The notes beneath the pieces were generated by a model. It did not search any database, was not told where the DNA came from, and saw nothing but the letters and a program-made list of their open reading frames with translations. The translations under genes were made by a program, and so were the position numbers. Below, one piece after another: positions 46,084 through 55,497 of a DNA stretch of 64,000 nucleotides; within the stretch, counting starts at the first letter, position 1; each line of letters begins with the position of its first letter. The DNA is from Streptococcus cristatus ATCC 51100 (GTDB lineage Bacteria; Bacillota; Bacilli; Lactobacillales; Streptococcaceae): the NCBI RefSeq assembly GCF_000222765.1, contig NZ_AFUE01000009.1, positions 48,001-112,000 of the forward strand, read 5' to 3'.

Positions 46084-46112
46084 ATTATACCGTATTTATC
46101 TAGAAATTGCAA
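46084..46112 (-). promoter_or_regulatory. rpoBC promoter
   Basis: TTGCAA (46107-46112), 17 bp, TATAAT (46084-46089) on the minus strand, between pbp1b and rpoB. Confidence 0.85.
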
Positions 46113-46158
46113 GGCTTTCCTCTTCTTTCTGAAAAGTTGAAAAGCCGTTTTTGATGTC

Positions 46159-48579
46159 CTAGTTTCCCTGCCGGTTACTGCTAGAATTAGTCCCATTATT
46201 GGAATTCGGATTAGAGCTAAAGTTAGAACCAGAATTAGAGGTATAGCCACCCAAGATAGCTCCCCAAGCTTTCTGATAATCCGCATCTGATGCGCCGATA
46301 CCAAAGCGATAGCTCGTCGTTGGAGCGCCATTCTTAGCCCAGTAGCTAGGAACAGTCGGACCACTTAGATTGATAGAGCGACCGTTGATTGTGACGGTTC
46401 CTGGTCTTTCTCCAGTAGATTTGAGAACATCAGACTTGATGACGCTCGAATCAAGATTGAACTTCTCTCCGATTCCCCAGGCACTTGGATCCGCCTCATA
46501 AATGGCATTGGCTAGATAGGCCATATAGGCCGCATTATTATTGTAGCCTGTCAGGGCAGCCATAGAAGTATTGTCATCATGACCAATCCAGCCTCCAAGA
46601 GTCATACGAGGAGTAGAAAGCATGAGCCACATATCACCATTGCTGTTGGTTGTACCTGTCTTACCAATCCAGTCTGCGCCTGCCAAGGTACCATTGACTT
46701 GACCAATCCTTGATTTAAAGGTCGTAGTTGCACCAGAGTTGAGCACACCTCGCATCAAGCTTTGCATAATCGTTGCAGTAGCAGGCGAATACACCTGAAC
46801 TGGTTTTGCCTTATGCTCATAAACCACCTTGCCGTCAGGAGCTGTGATCTTTTCAATCATATACTTTTCTTGATAAGAACCGTTATTAGCCAAGGTCTGG
46901 AAACCGTTGGTGTGCTGGGCAACCGAAACCTCGATTCCCCCACCCATTGGTAGACTTTCAATGTCATAGTTGTCAATATGATAGCCCATTTTTTCCATAT
47001 AGCCTCGGACATTCACACCCTTCTCACGAAGTGCACGATAGGTCCAATAAGCTGGAATATTCCAAGAAGTATTGAGGGCTTCCTGCAGGTCCATCATGCC
47101 TGTCCCGCGACTATCCACGTGCATAATTGGCTCACCGCTAGAGAAGTTCGTTGGGTAATTGGAAAGGACACTCGCACTTCCCATTAGCCCTTGGTCAATG
47201 GCAATCCCATAAGCTAAAATCGGCTTGATAGTCGAACCAGGAGATCTTTCCGTATCAAAAGCATGGTTGTTTTGATTAGAACTATAGTCTCTACCACCGA
47301 CAAAACCAATAATGGCTCCTGTTTTATTGTCCTGAAGGACATTTCCAACCTCGACCATTCCTGTCCCATCATCCAAGAGTCCACCGTAGTTGGCAACTGC
47401 GTTCTGCATCGCCTGATGAATCGAATGATTGATAGTGGTCGTGACCGTATAGCCGCCCTCGCTCAGCTCTTTTTGAGCTAACTCTTGATAGGCTTCAACC
47501 GTTGCATTATTTTTTAATTCTTGCTGGGATACATTGTCCCGCTGAATCAAATACTGGTACATGGCCGTCTGCGCTTCTGAAAAAGCTGTATGGTAGAGGT
47601 AACTATGCGAGCTTTTTTGAAGGCTCTCAGTCGGCTTGAAATCCTGCGTCAGATCATAGTCCTTGTACTGCTGATAGTCTGCTTCACTCAGTCGACCTGT
47701 ACGGTACATATTATATAAAACATTCCGAGCCCGCTCTAGACCTAAAGCCATATCATCTGGACTCTTCATACTACCATCAGAGGCATAAGGCGAATAGACA
47801 ATCGGACTCTGAGGCAATCCAGCAATAAACGCAGCCTGCGGGATACTCAAATCCTTGGCTGATACACCAAAAATCCCTTGAGCTGCTTCTTCCACTCCAG
47901 CAATATTTTGCCCCTTATTATTCCGGCCAAAAGGTGCCACATTCAAATAAGTAGTCAGAATGTCATCCTTAGACATATAGCGTTCCAAAGCCAAGGCATC
48001 AACAATCTCTACTGCCTTCCGCTTGAAAGTCGGAGCATCTCCCACGACCTGCTGCTTAATCAACTGCTGAGTTAAGGTCGAGCCCCCGCTGGATGAGCCA
48101 ACTCCAACTACAGAACCCAAGGTTGCCCGCAGAACCGCCTTGGGCACAACACCATTGTGAGTTTCAAAATTCTCATCTTCCGTAGCAATGATAGCATTTT
48201 TGACATTATCCGAAATCGCATCGCTGGCAACTGGGATCCGCAACAAATCATTATCGATTTCAGAAATCAACTCTCCGTTAGCATAGGTCAGCTTCGAAAT
48301 CCCAGAAATCTTATTGACCTGACTTACCAGCTCCTCCTGCTTCGGCACGGAGACATCACTAAAAAGGCTGGCGGCATAGCCCAATCCGAGTCCAGCCCCC
48401 AATACTATTCCAAAAAAGATAAATACAAAAGCGACATTTAAGAGTAGTTTTACTGTCCGAAAAATAACGGAAACAATATCAAGTACCGACCATGTCTCTC
48501 CTTTTGGCTTAGACGTCTTAGCAGGTGAGGGTCCCCCCTTACCAAACTGTTTTAACTTTTTTATAAATGGTTTCAACAT
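46159..48579 (-). CDS. pbp1b: Class A penicillin-binding protein PBP1b
   Basis: This 806-residue bifunctional peptidoglycan synthase has a cytoplasmic Pro/Lys-rich N-terminus, one membrane anchor (about 45-70) and a glycosyltransferase-51 domain with [10 protein letters not shown] and G-G-S-T-L-T-Q-Q-L. The transpeptidase domain has S-T-I-K (S-x-x-K) in S-P-G-S-T-I-K-P and K-T-G-T. The last 30 residues are a Ser/Asn/Gly-rich tail, common in streptococcal PBP1b. It acts at the outer face of the membrane in wall growth. It is divergent from tyrS, the arrangement I know from pneumococci. Confidence 0.95.
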   Translation of the reverse strand: MLKPFIKKLKQFGKGGPSPAKTSKPKGETWSVLDIVSVIFRTVKLLLNVAFVFIFFGIVLGAGLGLGYAASLFSDVSVPKQEELVSQVNKISGISKLTYANGELISEIDNDLLRIPVASDAISDNVKNAIIATEDENFETHNGVVPKAVLRATLGSVVGVGSSSGGSTLTQQLIKQQVVGDAPTFKRKAVEIVDALALERYMSKDDILTTYLNVAPFGRNNKGQNIAGVEEAAQGIFGVSAKDLSIPQAAFIAGLPQSPIVYSPYASDGSMKSPDDMALGLERARNVLYNMYRTGRLSEADYQQYKDYDLTQDFKPTESLQKSSHSYLYHTAFSEAQTAMYQYLIQRDNVSQQELKNNATVEAYQELAQKELSEGGYTVTTTINHSIHQAMQNAVANYGGLLDDGTGMVEVGNVLQDNKTGAIIGFVGGRDYSSNQNNHAFDTERSPGSTIKPILAYGIAIDQGLMGSASVLSNYPTNFSSGEPIMHVDSRGTGMMDLQEALNTSWNIPAYWTYRALREKGVNVRGYMEKMGYHIDNYDIESLPMGGGIEVSVAQHTNGFQTLANNGSYQEKYMIEKITAPDGKVVYEHKAKPVQVYSPATATIMQSLMRGVLNSGATTTFKSRIGQVNGTLAGADWIGKTGTTNSNGDMWLMLSTPRMTLGGWIGHDDNTSMAALTGYNNNAAYMAYLANAIYEADPSAWGIGEKFNLDSSVIKSDVLKSTGERPGTVTINGRSINLSGPTVPSYWAKNGAPTTSYRFGIGASDADYQKAWGAILGGYTSNSGSNFSSNPNSNNGTNSSSNRQGN

Positions 48580-48597
48580 AGATTCTCCTTATCGACT

Positions 48598-48627
48598 ATT
48601 ATAGCAAACATCAGCAGATTATATCAA
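48598..48627 (-). promoter_or_regulatory. pbp1b promoter
   Basis: TTGATA (48622-48627), 18 bp, then extended -10 TGCTATAAT (TATAAT 48598-48603), just before AAGGAG and the ATG. Confidence 0.7.
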
Positions 48628-48676
48628 GAAAGAGCTAATTCTAGCGCATTTACAGGAATTATTTTCTGGCTACTCA

Positions 48677-48704
48677 TTGCTATTTGTCGGGTTTGTGATA
48701 CAAT
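48677..48704 (+). promoter_or_regulatory. tyrS promoter
   Basis: TTGCTA (48677-48682), 16 bp, extended -10 TGATACAAT (TACAAT 48699-48704). The leader of about 65 bases is too short for a T-box; it holds only a small GCAAGG/CCTTTGC hairpin before the ribosome site. Confidence 0.65.
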
Positions 48705-48775
48705 AGAGGGATAAAACAAAAAAATACTTGAGCAAGGGCAAAATCCTTTGCTATCTTAGAAAAGGAGAGACAACT

Positions 48776-50032
48776 ATGCACATTTTTGATGAGCTGCAAG
48801 AGCGTGGTTTGATTTTTCAAACGACTGATGAAGAAGCTTTGCGTAAAGCCTTAGAAGAAGGGCAGGTCTCTTATTATACTGGCTATGATCCAACAGCAGA
48901 CAGTCTGCACTTAGGTCACTTGGTAGCTATTTTGACCAGCCGCCGCTTACAGTTAGCTGGTCACAAACCTTACGCCCTCGTCGGTGGTGCAACAGGTTTG
49001 ATTGGTGACCCATCCTTTAAAGATGCGGAGCGTAGCCTGCAAACCAAGGAAACCGTTGATGGCTGGGTTCAGTCTATCCAAGGCCAACTGTCACGCTTTC
49101 TTGACTTTGAAAATGGCGAAAACAAAGCTGTCATGGTCAACAACTACGACTGGTTTGGCAGCATCAGCTTCATTGACTTCCTCCGTGATGTTGGTAAATA
49201 CTTCACTGTCAACTACATGATGAGCAAAGAATCCGTGAAAAAACGGATTGAAACAGGGATTTCTTATACAGAGTTTGCTTACCAAATCATGCAAGGTTAC
49301 GACTTCTTTGTCCTTAACAAAGAACATAACGTAACGCTGCAAATCGGTGGTTCTGACCAGTGGGGAAATATGACTGCCGGTACAGAATTGCTTCGTCGTA
49401 AAGCTGACAAGACTGGCCACGTTATCACTGTTCCACTTATCACTGATGCAACTGGTAAGAAATTTGGTAAGTCAGAAGGCAACGCAGTCTGGCTCAATCC
49501 TGAAAAGACTTCTCCATACGAAATGTACCAATTCTGGATGAATGTCATGGATGCTGACGCTATTCGCTTCTTGAAGATCTTTACTTTCTTGTCACTCGAT
49601 GAGATTGAAGACATTCGCAAACAGTTTGAAGCAGCTCCACACGAACGCTTGGCTCAAAAAATCCTCGCTCGTGAAGTTGTAACTCTTGTCCATGGCGAAG
49701 AAGCCTACAAAGAAGCCCTTAACATTACCGAGCAACTCTTTGCTGGAAATATCAAAAACCTTTCTGTCAAAGAACTCAAACAAGGACTTCGTGGCGTGCC
49801 AAATTATCAGGTACAAGCCGACGAAAACCTTAACATCGTGGAAATCCTCGTGTCATCTGGTGTGGTCAACTCAAAACGCCAAGCCCGAGAAGATGTACAA
49901 AATGGAGCCATCTATGTCAATGGCGACCGCATCCAAGACCTGGACTATGTTTTGGGTGACGCAGACAAGTTAGAGAACGAACTCACCGTTATCCGCCGTG
50001 GTAAGAAGAAATACTTCGTCCTTACATACTAA
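48776..50032 (+). CDS. tyrS: Tyrosyl-tRNA synthetase
   Basis: This 418-residue class I synthetase charges tRNA-Tyr. Visible are the HIGH-type motif H-L-G-H, the tyrosine-binding G-G-S-D-Q-W-G-N-M, the KMSKS-type loop K-F-G-K-S, and a C-terminal S4 RNA-binding domain (about 350-415). The ATG at 48776 behind AAAGGAGAG is preferred over a TTG-type start at 48728 that would run through the leader. It is divergently arranged with pbp1b. Confidence 0.97.
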   Translation: MHIFDELQERGLIFQTTDEEALRKALEEGQVSYYTGYDPTADSLHLGHLVAILTSRRLQLAGHKPYALVGGATGLIGDPSFKDAERSLQTKETVDGWVQSIQGQLSRFLDFENGENKAVMVNNYDWFGSISFIDFLRDVGKYFTVNYMMSKESVKKRIETGISYTEFAYQIMQGYDFFVLNKEHNVTLQIGGSDQWGNMTAGTELLRRKADKTGHVITVPLITDATGKKFGKSEGNAVWLNPEKTSPYEMYQFWMNVMDADAIRFLKIFTFLSLDEIEDIRKQFEAAPHERLAQKILAREVVTLVHGEEAYKEALNITEQLFAGNIKNLSVKELKQGLRGVPNYQVQADENLNIVEILVSSGVVNSKRQAREDVQNGAIYVNGDRIQDLDYVLGDADKLENELTVIRRGKKKYFVLTY

Positions 50033-50056
50033 AACATTCAAAACTTATCCACACAA

Positions 50057-50093
50057 ACAAAAGGAGTTACTCTTCCCTGAGATAACTCCTTTT
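50057..50093. terminator. Bidirectional terminator between tyrS and the P-type ATPase gene
   Basis: AAAAGGAGTTA pairs with TAACTCCTTTT around a 13-base loop, flanked by A and T runs. The two genes converge here. Confidence 0.88.
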
Positions 50094-50105
50094 GCTTATG
50101 GTTGA

Positions 50106-52184
50106 TTAAAATCTTCTTACATATCTATTCTTAACAGAAAGACTACGAAGTACAATTCGCAAAGTTGTGAGGTTATGTAAGATAGAAAGATTGGAAGGAC
50201 TAAGCCAGTTAAATAAACCAAAGCCAATCAAACTACTGTTTACGACGATAGTTTCTTGGATATTCTTCTGAATCAGTTTTTGCAAAGACGATGAAAGAGA
50301 GTCTAATTCTTCAAAAAAATCCAAGCGATTATCTAATAATAATATATCGCTCATTTGCTTAGAAATATCTGCACTTTCATTCATCACAACACCAATATCC
50401 GCAAGGGTTAGAGCTGCCGAGTCATTCAGGCCGTCTCCGACCATTAAGACAGCATGACCAGATTGCTGTAACTCCTGCACCAATTCAAATTTTCCATCAG
50501 GTTTCAAATCTGTATAAACTTGATCAAACGGCAAATCTTTTACAAGTTCTTCCGTTCTAACCAAGGTATCACCTGTTGCTAAAATCAGTTTCTTTCCTTG
50601 AGCTTTGAGCTTTTCTAAGGCAACTTTTGCTTCTTTTCTCAAAGGAGTATGGATACAGAACATCCCAATAAGATCATTGCGATAGCCCAAGAACAGTAGA
50701 TTGTAGTGATTCTTATATTCTTCGATCAGGGCATTTTGTTCAGGACTAATATTGATTTGCTCGTCTTGCATCAGGACAAAATTTCCGATGACAACCGATT
50801 CACCATCAATATGGGACTTAATTCCCTTGCTTGCAATATATTGGAGTTTCCCATGCATTTCCTCATGTTCAATTCCCTCTATCTCAGCTTGCTTGACAAT
50901 GGCATTAGCGATAGGATGATAGATGTGCTCCTCAAGACAGGCACTGATTCTGAGAATATCTTCCTCACTATAGTCTCCAAAAGGTAACACCTTTTCAACT
51001 ATAGGATAGCTAGTTGTGATTGTCCCCGTCTTATCAAATAAGAAGGTATCGACTTCCAGATATTTCTCCAGAACATCCCCATCCTTAATCACCATTTCAC
51101 GATTCAAACCCTCCTTGATAGCCGTTAAATAAGCTACAGGAGTAGAGATTTTCAAAGCGCAGGAGAAATCGACCAATAAGAAAGAAATAGCCTTAGAAAA
51201 AGAACCTGTTAATAGGTAAGTCAGACCAGCACCCAAGAAATTATATTTGACGACCTTATCCGCCATCTTGATGAAATAGCGTTGTTTCGTTTTCTTGTTT
51301 TCTTCAGATTTCTTCATCAACTCAATTAGCTGTAAAATACGGCTGTTCATCTGATTATCGGTTACACGAATGCGTAACTCTCCAGTTTCTAATACTGTAT
51401 TTGCACAAACCAAATCAGACTCTCTTTTTTCAACTGGAAAACTCTCTCCTGTCAAGGAGCTTTCGTTGACCATACCTAAACCTGAAACTACTTGTCCATC
51501 AAACAGAATTTCATTTCCTTGAGATAGGACCAAGACATCTCCTATTTGAACATCGGAACTCTTGATACTAACAACCGTATCCCCCTGTACTAGAAATACA
51601 TCGCTCTCTTTTGCAAGAAGGCTTTGTTCTAAATCTGTTGCAGTTTTTTTCAAGGACCACTGATCTAAATGATTCCCCAAATCAAGCATAAACATGATAT
51701 TGCTAGCCGTCTTAGATTGGTTCATAAACAAGGACAATAAAATCGCCGAACAGTCCAGGACCTCCATCGTTAGTTCCTTGCGCGCTAGTGTTTGATAAGC
51801 TTCTCTAATATAGCCAAAAGCCTGATAACAATTCCATATATAGCGAATAGGATACGGCACAAAACTACGAAAAAGTATACGCTTAATCGCTGCACCTGAA
51901 ACAATAGAATAAGCACTCTCTTCTCTACGAATGGGAAGAGTCATCAACTCAGAAACTTTCCCTTTATCAATTCTTTTTAAAAAGGCTTCTGCATTGTCTA
52001 ATACAGAGAAGCCTTCTTTTATACGTAGAGTAAAGTGCTGTTGATCCATGTAAAACTGGATGGACTCAATCCCCTTTTCATCTCTCGCCAAGGAACGAAG
52101 ATAGTCTTGAATATCCAAGGTGAGTGAAAAAGAAGATGATAGTCGGATATGTTGGTATCCTCTATGTAGCACTTTAAAAGACAT
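50106..52184 (-). CDS. Atypical heavy-metal P1B-type ATPase
   Basis: This 692-residue P-type ATPase has D-K-T-G-T for phosphorylation, T-G-E-S in the actuator domain, H-P-I-A-N-A-I (the HP site of P1B pumps) and G-D-G-L-N-D-S-A. The usual C-P-C/S-P-C membrane motif is replaced by D-F-S-C-A-L-K-I-S-T-P, and the N-terminus has a diverged roughly 90-residue domain without a C-x-x-C site. Metal specificity cannot be assigned; it is not a CopA/CadA copy. The DNA is visibly richer in A/T than its neighbours. It lies one base after a DUF6110 gene, sharing its promoter, and converges on tyrS. Confidence 0.88.
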   Translation of the reverse strand: MSFKVLHRGYQHIRLSSSFSLTLDIQDYLRSLARDEKGIESIQFYMDQQHFTLRIKEGFSVLDNAEAFLKRIDKGKVSELMTLPIRREESAYSIVSGAAIKRILFRSFVPYPIRYIWNCYQAFGYIREAYQTLARKELTMEVLDCSAILLSLFMNQSKTASNIMFMLDLGNHLDQWSLKKTATDLEQSLLAKESDVFLVQGDTVVSIKSSDVQIGDVLVLSQGNEILFDGQVVSGLGMVNESSLTGESFPVEKRESDLVCANTVLETGELRIRVTDNQMNSRILQLIELMKKSEENKKTKQRYFIKMADKVVKYNFLGAGLTYLLTGSFSKAISFLLVDFSCALKISTPVAYLTAIKEGLNREMVIKDGDVLEKYLEVDTFLFDKTGTITTSYPIVEKVLPFGDYSEEDILRISACLEEHIYHPIANAIVKQAEIEGIEHEEMHGKLQYIASKGIKSHIDGESVVIGNFVLMQDEQINISPEQNALIEEYKNHYNLLFLGYRNDLIGMFCIHTPLRKEAKVALEKLKAQGKKLILATGDTLVRTEELVKDLPFDQVYTDLKPDGKFELVQELQQSGHAVLMVGDGLNDSAALTLADIGVVMNESADISKQMSDILLLDNRLDFFEELDSLSSSLQKLIQKNIQETIVVNSSLIGFGLFNWLSPSNLSILHNLTTLRIVLRSLSVKNRYVRRF

Positions 52185-52185
52185 A

Positions 52186-52464
52186 TTATTCCCCTATAAG
52201 GCTATCTAATTGCTCTTCTTTTTTCTCTTGCTCGTACAAATATTTGGCATCTTGCAAGACATCGTCTCCATGTTGTTTCACAACAGAAACAGATGCATCT
52301 AGCCCGTCTTTCAACTTGTAAGCCTTAGCCAAAGCTTTAGAATAACCTTTTTTAGCTTCCTTACTTGCTAAGATTTTCAAGCCAAGGGTACCAAATGCGA
52401 CACCACCCAAAAATAGTGAAGATTTTTTCGCAACTTTTGCAACGGTTAATACTTCTTTTAACAT
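52186..52464 (-). CDS. DUF6110-type small protein partnered with the P-type ATPase
   Basis: This 92-residue protein has an N-terminal hydrophobic segment (S-S-L-F-L-G-G-V-A-F-G-T-L-G-L) and a charged, probably helical C-terminal half with several Asp, Glu and Lys plus one His. I recognise the DUF6110 type, typically next to metal P-type ATPases. A role as membrane-bound metal chaperone, comparable in layout to DUF1490/PacL proteins beside mycobacterial CtpC, is inference. GGAGG lies before the ATG; first gene of the pair. Confidence 0.8.
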   Translation of the reverse strand: MLKEVLTVAKVAKKSSLFLGGVAFGTLGLKILASKEAKKGYSKALAKAYKLKDGLDASVSVVKQHGDDVLQDAKYLYEQEKKEEQLDSLIGE

Positions 52465-52485
52465 ACTTATTTCCTCCTTATCATT

Positions 52486-52514
52486 ATTATATAGAAATTT
52501 AGATATAAAAGCAA
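52486..52514 (-). promoter_or_regulatory. Promoter of the DUF6110-ATPase operon
   Basis: TTGCTT (52509-52514), 17 bp, TATAAT (52486-52491) on the minus strand. No clear metal-regulator palindrome was seen. Confidence 0.7.
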
Positions 52515-52580
52515 TTTCATTTTATAAATTGGAGAATTAGTTTTATTTCTACTGAATCTCCCATCTACTTACTCCTAAAG

Positions 52581-52609
52581 TTGCTTTCACTTGTCTCTTT
52601 TGATACACT
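52581..52609 (+). promoter_or_regulatory. Promoter placing the transcript start at the rlmA ATG
   Basis: TTGCTT (52581-52586), 17 bp, extended -10 TGATACACT (TACACT 52604-52609). The ATG follows six bases later at 52616, so the mRNA is probably leaderless. Confidence 0.7.
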
Positions 52610-52615
52610 TAAACT

Positions 52616-53464
52616 ATGAATACAAACCTCAAACCCAAACTCCAGCGTTTTGCCACAGCGACCGCTTTTGCCTGTCCCATCTGCAAGGAAGAGCTGCAGC
52701 TGATGGATAGCAGCCTTAAATGCCAACATCGGCATTCTTATGACTTGGCTAAGTTTGGCTATGTAAATCTAGCACCTCAAATCAAGCAGCCCAAAGACTA
52801 CGATAAGGCCAGTTTTCAAAATCGGCAGTTGATCTTAGAAGCAGGATTCTACCAAGCTATCTTAGAGGCTGTCTCAAACTTGCTTGCAAGCTCAGAATCT
52901 GCTAAAACAGTCTTAGATATTGGATGCGGTGAGGGCTTCTACTCTCGTAAACTCCAAGAAACCCATCCCCAAAAAACCTTCTATGCTTTCGATATTTCAA
53001 AAGATTCCATTCAGTTGGCGGCCAAGAGCGACAGCAGTTTCGCAGTCAATTGGTTCGTCGGTGATTTGGCCAAGCTACCGCTACAAGATGCCAGCATGGA
53101 CATCATTTTAGACATCTTTTCTCCAGCCAATTATCAGGAATTTCGGCGAGTCATGTCTGACAATGCCCTCCTCATCAAGGTCATCCCCACCGAGCGCCAT
53201 CTTCAAGAAATTCGCCAAAAAGCCGCTAGACAGCTCAGCAACAAGGATTACTCTAACCAAGAAGTCATCCAGCATTTCCGAGAGCACTTCGATATAATCT
53301 CTGAAATCAATGTTGAGTCTAGCCACTCCTTGACTGCCGAAAGTAGAGCCGCTCTTTTAGCGATGACACCACTCCTCTTTCACGTTGAGCAAGACCAGAT
53401 CGACTGGACTGACCTCACCCAAGTAACTATTGCCGCTACCATTCTTATCGGAAAAGCAAAATAA
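52616..53464 (+). CDS. rlmA: 23S rRNA (guanine-N1-)-methyltransferase RlmA family
   Basis: This 282-residue SAM-dependent methyltransferase has an N-terminal zinc finger (C-P-I-C ... C-Q-H-R-H-S-Y-D) followed by a Rossmann fold with V-L-D-I-G-C-G-E-G-F-Y-S. This layout is RlmA(I)/RlmA(II), which methylate G745 or G748 of 23S rRNA; Gram-positive members usually are RlmA(II), which affects telithromycin susceptibility in pneumococci. In-frame stops TGA and TAA lie directly before the ATG, fixing the start, and no ribosome binding site exists. Together with the close promoter this indicates a leaderless mRNA. Confidence 0.92.
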   Translation: MNTNLKPKLQRFATATAFACPICKEELQLMDSSLKCQHRHSYDLAKFGYVNLAPQIKQPKDYDKASFQNRQLILEAGFYQAILEAVSNLLASSESAKTVLDIGCGEGFYSRKLQETHPQKTFYAFDISKDSIQLAAKSDSSFAVNWFVGDLAKLPLQDASMDIILDIFSPANYQEFRRVMSDNALLIKVIPTERHLQEIRQKAARQLSNKDYSNQEVIQHFREHFDIISEINVESSHSLTAESRAALLAMTPLLFHVEQDQIDWTDLTQVTIAATILIGKAK

Positions 53465-53465
53465 A

Positions 53466-53521
53466 GAAAAGATAGTCCGCAGACCAAATGCATTCCGTTT
53501 GGCTTGCTGACTATCTTTTTT
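53466..53521. terminator. Bidirectional terminator between rlmA and msmK
   Basis: AAAAGATAGTC pairs with GACTATCTTTTTT, with an inner ACCAAA/TTTGG stem. The two genes converge here. Confidence 0.88.
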
Positions 53522-53533
53522 ATAACTCATATT

Positions 53534-54664
53534 TTAATAAACTGTTTTCTCTGTTTCGAAATCAAAGAAATGCGCCTTGTTCAGGTCAAAACCAAGGTCA
53601 ATACCTGCACCTGTTTCTGAGTAGTCACGAGCATCTACCCGTGCGATAAACTCGCTATCACCAACTTGGCAGTAAAGGTGAGACTCAGAACCCAAAAGCT
53701 CAGAGACAGAGATGGTCGCATGAACCACAGAATCTGGGAAGGTCTCTAAGAAGGCAGGTTCTGTATTGATGTCTTCTGGACGAATACCGAAGATCAATTT
53801 CTTGCCGTCATAACCCTTCTCACGCAGAACTTTCAGCGTTCCTTCTGGCACTGTCAAACGCAAGCCATCGGCAACGATTTCATTCCCCTCAAGTGTCACA
53901 GTGATAAAGTTCATCGCTGGGCTGCCAATGAATCCCGCCACAAACTTGTTGACTGGATTTCTGTAGACTTCCTGTGGACTACCGATCTGCTCTACTCGAC
54001 CAATCGTTCCAGTTCCAGCAGGGTTCTTGGTCGCTGACATGATAACAATCCGGTCTGCAAGCGTCATCGCTTCTGTCTGGTCGTGGGTAACGTAAATGGT
54101 TGTTGCTCCGATACGGCGGTGGATTTTGGCAATCTCAGCACGCATGGAAACACGCAGCTTCGCATCCAAGTTTGACAAAGGCTCGTCCATTAGGAAAACC
54201 TTTGCATCACGCACGATGGCACGACCCATAGCAACACGCTGACGTTGACCACCTGACAAGTCCGCTGGCTTGCGATCCAAGAATTCTTTCAAACCAAGAA
54301 TTTCAGCTGCTTCTTGCACCCGTTTATCGATATCTTCCTTGCTATACTTGCGCAGTTTGAGCCCGAAAGCCATGTTGTCGTAGACTGTCATGTGTGGATA
54401 GAGGGCATAGTTCTGGAAGACCATAGCGATATCGCGGTCTTTCGGTGCCACATCATTGACCACTTTACCGTCGATTGACGCTGTTCCTTCTGTGATATCC
54501 TCAAGACCTGCAATCATACGCAACGTTGTGGATTTCCCGCATCCTGATGGACCGACGAAAACGATAAATTCCTTGTCCTTAATGTCCAAATTAAAGTCTT
54601 CAACAGAATAGTGCTCACTATTTGGATACTTCTTATAAATATTTTTCAGATTTAACTCAACCAT
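53534..54664 (-). CDS. msmK: Sugar ABC transporter ATP-binding protein MsmK (shared ATPase)
   Basis: This 376-residue ATPase of the MalK/UgpC class has Walker A G-P-S-G-C-G-K-S-T (38-46), signature L-S-G-G-Q-R-Q, Walker B V-F-L-M-D-E-P, a switch His in V-T-H-D-Q-T-E-A-M, and a C-terminal TOBE regulatory domain. It stands alone without permease genes, as expected for the streptococcal MsmK that energises several carbohydrate importers (raffinose, maltodextrin, others). A cre site over the transcript start and a CAAACGTTTG operator upstream indicate sugar control. Confidence 0.95.
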   Translation of the reverse strand: MVELNLKNIYKKYPNSEHYSVEDFNLDIKDKEFIVFVGPSGCGKSTTLRMIAGLEDITEGTASIDGKVVNDVAPKDRDIAMVFQNYALYPHMTVYDNMAFGLKLRKYSKEDIDKRVQEAAEILGLKEFLDRKPADLSGGQRQRVAMGRAIVRDAKVFLMDEPLSNLDAKLRVSMRAEIAKIHRRIGATTIYVTHDQTEAMTLADRIVIMSATKNPAGTGTIGRVEQIGSPQEVYRNPVNKFVAGFIGSPAMNFITVTLEGNEIVADGLRLTVPEGTLKVLREKGYDGKKLIFGIRPEDINTEPAFLETFPDSVVHATISVSELLGSESHLYCQVGDSEFIARVDARDYSETGAGIDLGFDLNKAHFFDFETEKTVY

Positions 54665-54717
54665 AAGTTCCCCTTTACTTTATGTGAAAATAGTTGCCTT
54701 TGAAACCCCTAAAAATT

Positions 54718-54731
54718 TCAAAGCGCTTTCA
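54718..54731 (-). promoter_or_regulatory. cre site (CcpA) at the msmK transcript start
   Basis: The minus strand reads TGAAAGCGCTTTGA, close to the consensus TGWAANCGNTNWCA. It begins right after the -10, covering about +1 to +14, a repressing position. Confidence 0.8.
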
Positions 54732-54738
54732 TAAAAAT

Positions 54739-54767
54739 ATTATATCCTTTTTTAATTATTATTTCAA
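54739..54767 (-). promoter_or_regulatory. msmK promoter
   Basis: TTGAAA (54762-54767), 17 bp, TATAAT (54739-54744) on the minus strand. Confidence 0.85.
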
Positions 54768-54776
54768 GCATTTATT

Positions 54777-54786
54777 CAAACGTTTG
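54777..54786 (-). promoter_or_regulatory. LacI-family operator (MalR-like) upstream of msmK
   Basis: The perfect palindrome CAAACGTTTG, inside GCAAACGTTTGAA, lies just upstream of the -35. Its centre matches MalR/LacI-type operators. Confidence 0.6.
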
Positions 54787-54827
54787 CACAATTTTTTATC
54801 ATATTTTAACTAACTACTCTTTTAAAA

Positions 54828-54857
54828 CAAAAAATAGGATAGAAAATTTCTATCCTA
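54828..54857 (-). terminator. Intrinsic terminator of the DUF6287 lipoprotein gene
   Basis: TAGGATAGAAA-TTTTCTATCCTA with TTTTTTG following on the minus strand. Confidence 0.88.
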
Positions 54858-54862
54858 CACGA

Positions 54863-55429
54863 CTAGTTAGTAACACGATAATAAAATTGACCTTGTTCAT
54901 CAAAGCTATTCATCCCAACTCCCGTCCACAGACGATCTTGGCTGGCATCTGAGCTATCTTGGAAATTTTCTTTATTCGCAAGCTTGACACCTTTTGGAAT
55001 GAACTCTAGCAAGAAACCACCACTTTCACCGCCGTATACACCGCCAGAAGCAGTGCCATAGTCTGTCAGAGATGCTCCGTACAGCTCATAGCTATCGGAA
55101 ACCAACCCTTTGTCATTGAACACCAGCTGATGACCAGCAGCATTTTGCCAGGTTCCTTTCACACTAGAGTAGTCTCCATTGGCCAAGGCCGAAATATCCA
55201 TTGCTTTTTTCTCCTCTTGCGTCTTTTCCGAACTAGCTTCTGCTGAGCTTTGACTGCTTGCAGCAGAAGAAGACGACGACTCTGTAACCTTCTGGCTGGA
55301 AGCTACTTGAGAAGATCCCTGAGTAGTACTCGAACTTGTCTGAGTAGAATTAACTGCCTTACTAGAGCAGGCTGCCAAAGTCGATAGTGCTAAGCAACAT
55401 AACAAAGGATAGACTATTTTCTGCTTCAT
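54863..55429 (-). CDS. Lipoprotein with DUF6287-like domain
   Basis: This 188-residue protein has a signal peptide ending in a lipobox L-A-A-C (Cys near 21), so it is lipid-anchored outside the cell. A long Ser/Thr/Gln/Glu-rich linker (about 22-70) follows, then a C-terminal domain starting M-D-I-S-A-L-A-N-G-D-Y-S-S-V-K-G-T-W, which I recognise as the DUF6287 type common in streptococcal lipoproteins. Function unknown. The ATG at 55429 has AAGGAG upstream; the longer frame starts at an unsupported TTG. Standalone gene between copZ and msmK. Confidence 0.85.
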   Translation of the reverse strand: MKQKIVYPLLCCLALSTLAACSSKAVNSTQTSSSTTQGSSQVASSQKVTESSSSSAASSQSSAEASSEKTQEEKKAMDISALANGDYSSVKGTWQNAAGHQLVFNDKGLVSDSYELYGASLTDYGTASGGVYGGESGGFLLEFIPKGVKLANKENFQDSSDASQDRLWTGVGMNSFDEQGQFYYRVTN

Positions 55430-55497
55430 GGCTTTCTCCTTATCCAATAAATGATTACTAATATTATAGACTTTTTCAGCCTATTTTACAAGTTAGC

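Noticed and set aside
48580-48775. T-box control of tyrS
   Set aside because: The leader from the promoter to the ATG is only about 65 bases and lacks T-box elements.
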